Assembly: GCA_947593355.1 (NCBI GenBank)
Contig: CANQDO010000009.1
Location: forward strand, 1-44,215
Origin: an uncultured Clostridia bacterium
Lineage (GTDB): Bacteria; Bacillota; Clostridia; TANB77; CAG-508
DNA: 44,215 nucleotides
Direction of reading: 5' to 3'
Shown: positions 42,046-44,215 of the stretch, piece by piece
Layout of the letters: each line of letters opens with the position of its first letter
Position numbering within the stretch: position 1 is the stretch's first letter
The notes under the pieces: model-generated
What the model was told of the DNA's origin: nothing
Database searches by the model: none
Seen by the model: the letters and a program-made list of their open reading frames with translations, nothing else
Position numbers and translations under genes: made by a program

Positions 42046-42116
42046 ATTTCTCACCTCCTCATTTGTATTTTTTTTTATTTATAAAAAAGCTTATATGCTT
42101 ATTATAAACATAAATA

Positions 42117-42815
42117 TTACCTTCTGCGTACTCTTTGTGGTCCGGTCTGTCCACTTTGTCCATTTTGTTCATTTATATTATTCTCTTGTTCACGTTCTAA
42201 TTGTCTTCTTCTTTTAAATTCTTCAAATTCTCTTCTATCTTGTTCATTTTCTTTTGCAAATTTCTTTTCGTCTCTTTTATTTACAATGTATAACCATATT
42301 AAGCCTATTACTAAAATTATTAATAATACTACTGCTAAACCTATTGGTTGTTGCATAAACATTAGGAAATTACCAACTCCTGCTATTCTTCCCATATAAA
42401 CACCTTCTACATCATCCATTTCAACCAAATTAGAATCTTCAGCATTATTGGCGTCACCCTTTGTTCTAAAATATTTCTCCCCATTTTGTTCTACTATTTC
42501 AATAATTCTGTGTGTTGTAACAGTATCAGTTTCATTTCTGAAGGCTATTACATCACCTTTTTCTAATGTTTGTGGATCAATCATCTTTACGAATACTAAA
42601 TCTCCTGTATGTATTGATGTCTCCATTGAACCAGATAGTACTATCATAGGTTTTATTCCAAATACATCTGGCACTTTATCTGGGTATGCATTAGCTTTGT
42701 ACATTATAATACAAGCTATTATCAAGAGCGGAATTGCTATAACAAAGAATAATATCTTTATTACTGTCCCTATTCCAAACTTTTTTTCTTTTTTCTTTTT
42801 TTCTACTCTACTCAA
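42117..42815 (-). CDS. sipW: SipW-type signal peptidase I
   Basis: 232 aa with an N-terminal membrane helix (about 19-40), the catalytic motif V-L-S-G-S-M-E-T-S (Ser63), T-T-H-R-I-I-E (His102) and K-G-D-A-N-N-A-E-D, then a second membrane helix and a charged tail. His in place of the bacterial Lys general base marks the ER/SipW type. It should release the TasA-like proteins encoded downstream. The start is TTG with GGGGTG 5 bases upstream. First gene of the surface operon. Confidence 0.92.
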   Translation of the reverse strand: MSRVEKKKKEKKFGIGTVIKILFFVIAIPLLIIACIIMYKANAYPDKVPDVFGIKPMIVLSGSMETSIHTGDLVFVKMIDPQTLEKGDVIAFRNETDTVTTHRIIEIVEQNGEKYFRTKGDANNAEDSNLVEMDDVEGVYMGRIAGVGNFLMFMQQPIGLAVVLLIILVIGLIWLYIVNKRDEKKFAKENEQDRREFEEFKRRRQLEREQENNINEQNGQSGQTGPQRVRRR

Positions 42816-42879
42816 AATTACACCCCGATTTCTGTTATTTTAATAACATTATTTGATGTTTTTCAACATCTTACTTTTA

Positions 42880-42908
42880 ATTATACTCTTTTTTTTTATT
42901 TTTTTCAA
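42880..42908 (-). promoter_or_regulatory. Promoter of the SipW/TasA operon
   Basis: TTGAAA (42903-42908), 17-bp spacer and TATAAT (42880-42885), leader about 60 bases. Confidence 0.8.
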
Positions 42909-42941
42909 CTTTATACCATATATTTCTGTTTTACATTTTCT

Positions 42942-42966
42942 TTACAACATTATTACGACGTTGTAA
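42942..42966. promoter_or_regulatory. Inverted repeat upstream of the SipW/TasA promoter
   Basis: TTACAAC (42942-42948) and GTTGTAA (42960-42966), 11-bp spacing, about 34 bp upstream of the -35. The position would suit an activator. Speculative. Confidence 0.35.
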
Positions 42967-43075
42967 TATTAGGTTTTTGAGCATAATTTAACATAAAAAT
43001 ATTTATGTTTATTATACTTGTAAATATGTTATTTATTTGAAAATTTAAATTATTTTAACATTAAAAAGAAAGCAG

Positions 43076-43154
43076 ACTTTTTGTATGAAGTGAAAAGATA
43101 AATGTAAACACTTTTTTTGTGTCTACATTTATCTTTTCACTTCACTTTTTGTAT
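43076..43154. repeat. 57-bp hairpin flanked by 11-bp direct repeats, MITE-like
   Basis: Arms 43087-43109 and 43121-43143 (GAAGTGAAAAGATAAATGTA...) form a 23-bp stem with one mismatch. Direct repeats ACTTTTTGTAT flank it exactly (43076-43086 and 43144-43154), like a target-site duplication. It may also terminate the gene at 43204. Confidence 0.65.
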
Positions 43155-43203
43155 CTACTTTCATTTTACCACTTCAAAATTTACTTCTATTTTTTATATT
43201 TTA

Positions 43204-44157
43204 TTAATAGCTTACACTAATTGGCTCTAACTGAGATTTGTTTTTTGCCTTTCTATTATTTTTTACACCCTTTTCTCTTCCATATAAAATTATTGCTACC
43301 ATTATAACAATAACTACACCAAGCATTATTAATGGTAATATTTTTATATGTCTTTCATTTGGTACTTTTTCCTTTAATATATCTGTAGTTAATTTAGTTT
43401 TTATACTATTATATTCGCTTTCAACTTTTGCATTTTCTGCATCCAAAATTATTCCTTGCAATTGTTCCCAACTTTTTTTAGTATAATCTCTTTTACTTTT
43501 TTCTGCTAATTCTTCTATTAAATAATTTAACTCTGCTTTTTCAAAATTTACAGGCACTAAATTATCTACACAAAGTTCTTCTTTAATATTATTATATTCT
43601 TCAACAGTTTCTACCTTTTCTGCTTTTAAAATTGAATTTTGTAAATTATTCCAACTTGCCTCTTCATAATCTGTTTGTTTTAAATTTGCTAATTGTAACT
43701 TGCATAATTCTAGTTCGTTTTTTTCTATTTTAGGTATTTCTATAGTTGTATTTATACTTTTATTTGGGTTTTTATTTGGATTTTCATTTGATTTTTGAAT
43801 TAATTTTTCATTAGAATTTTCATTTAAATTTTCTTTTGAGTTTTTGTTTGAATTTATTACTATGTCTATTACTGTGCAATTTTCTAAGTCTACTTCTGGT
43901 TTATTTTTTGTTTGTGAGCTTAGTTGCTTTTCATTTATTTTTTTACTTTCTTGCTCTATATTTTCTTTTGTTTCTATATTAATGTGATTTTCTTCTGTTT
44001 TTTCATTATTAATGTGGTTTTCTTCTGTTATTTCATTTTCTGGTAATTGTGTATTTGCTGTTGATGCTTTTGTATTACCAGCTAAGCAAATTAGCATCAG
44101 TATAATGGTTAAACCAAATATACTGATTTTTTTAATAATTTTCATATTTAATCTCAT
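43204..44157 (-). CDS. Membrane-anchored extracellular protein with two FIVAR-like repeats
   Basis: 317 aa. Signal peptide (about 8-26, I-F-G-L-T-I-I-L-M-L-I-C-L-A-G), low-complexity Asn/Glu/Lys linker, then two related helical repeats: D-Y-E-E-A-S-W-N-N-L-Q-N-S-I and D-Y-T-K-K-S-W-E-Q-L-Q-G-I-I, each followed by a V-E-x-E-Y-N pattern, as in FIVAR modules of surface proteins. A C-terminal membrane helix and basic tail follow. ATG 44157 is chosen (AAGG 5 bases upstream); the frame runs to 44196. Role probably structural or adhesive. Confidence 0.7.
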   Translation of the reverse strand: MRLNMKIIKKISIFGLTIILMLICLAGNTKASTANTQLPENEITEENHINNEKTEENHINIETKENIEQESKKINEKQLSSQTKNKPEVDLENCTVIDIVINSNKNSKENLNENSNEKLIQKSNENPNKNPNKSINTTIEIPKIEKNELELCKLQLANLKQTDYEEASWNNLQNSILKAEKVETVEEYNNIKEELCVDNLVPVNFEKAELNYLIEELAEKSKRDYTKKSWEQLQGIILDAENAKVESEYNSIKTKLTTDILKEKVPNERHIKILPLIMLGVVIVIMVAIILYGREKGVKNNRKAKNKSQLEPISVSY

Positions 44158-44215
44158 TCCTTCCTTGCCTTCGCTTCGCTCGTCTGTGGAAGGCACAAAT
44201 CTTTATTAAAAATTC
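44158..44215. other. Right edge of window
   Basis: Contains the ribosome site of the last gene and a relatively GC-rich stretch CTTCGCTTCGCTCG with a weak GCCTT/AAGGC pairing. No gene is seen. Confidence 0.3.

Larger units (their letters stand above)
42816..43075. other. Upstream region of the SipW/TasA operon
   Basis: AT-rich non-coding region containing the operon promoter and a 7-bp inverted repeat further upstream. The leader has small stems (GATGTT/AACATC near 42855-42870). No gene is seen. Confidence 0.5.

Overview
The window is a very AT-rich, low-GC stretch of bacterial chromosome. AGGAGG-type ribosome binding sites, TTGACA/TATAAT promoters with 17-bp spacers, a meso-DAP-type MurE, a SpoVB-like flippase, TasA/SipW surface-protein genes and a dockerin protein point to an uncultured-type Clostridia (Firmicutes). 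I cannot name the species. Most genes lie on the minus strand.

Layout: a serpin and a tRNA-Val/Asp/Phe operon (0.3-2.3 kb); an unknown plus-strand gene, an M23 peptidase, HU and a SpoVB-like flippase (2.5-6.7 kb); an orphan conjugation-type coupling protein facing a replication-relaxation-like protein (6.9-10.3 kb); a housekeeping run with an S1-domain protein, two pseudouridine synthases, lspA, a GT-C-like membrane protein and a compositionally distinct purC (10.3-16.6 kb); a CadC/CadA-type metal operon (16.8-19.1 kb); topA and a cell-wall cluster murE-mraY-ftsW-murG without murD or murF (19.2-26.4 kb); an HrpB-like DEAH helicase, a broken PASTA/PBP fragment, a Cu/Zn SOD-like gene and a mobile-element remnant with a large serine recombinase and DinD (26.7-32.6 kb); a surface-protein region with a dockerin protein, a GLUG-repeat protein, four TasA-like proteins and two SipW signal peptidases (32.7-42.8 kb); and a membrane-anchored FIVAR-like protein (43.2-44.2 kb).

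The most striking observation is that four genes (large serine recombinase, one SipW, one TasA-like protein, one Cys/Asn-rich surface protein) are each split by exactly one +1 frameshift. In all four the shift lies at an in-frame CGG codon, and skipping its C restores the protein by reading GGN as Gly. One site is immediately before the catalytic Ser of the SipW SGSMEP motif. In a by-eye scan of the other AT-rich genes I found no in-frame CGG at all. CGG is read as Arg only in four genes (the partial gene at 1-45, the 2516 gene, purC and the helicase), at least some of which look foreign. This suggests programmed or vacancy-driven +1 frameshifting at CGG.

A second theme is a family of modular nested hairpins built around GGGACG...CGTCCC at six places. 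They show compensatory base changes, sit within a few bases of stop codons and -35 boxes, and in one case supply the stop codons of two convergent genes. A third theme is decayed tandem copies of gene 3' ends located just after stop codons (lspA, ftsW, murE-mraY gap).
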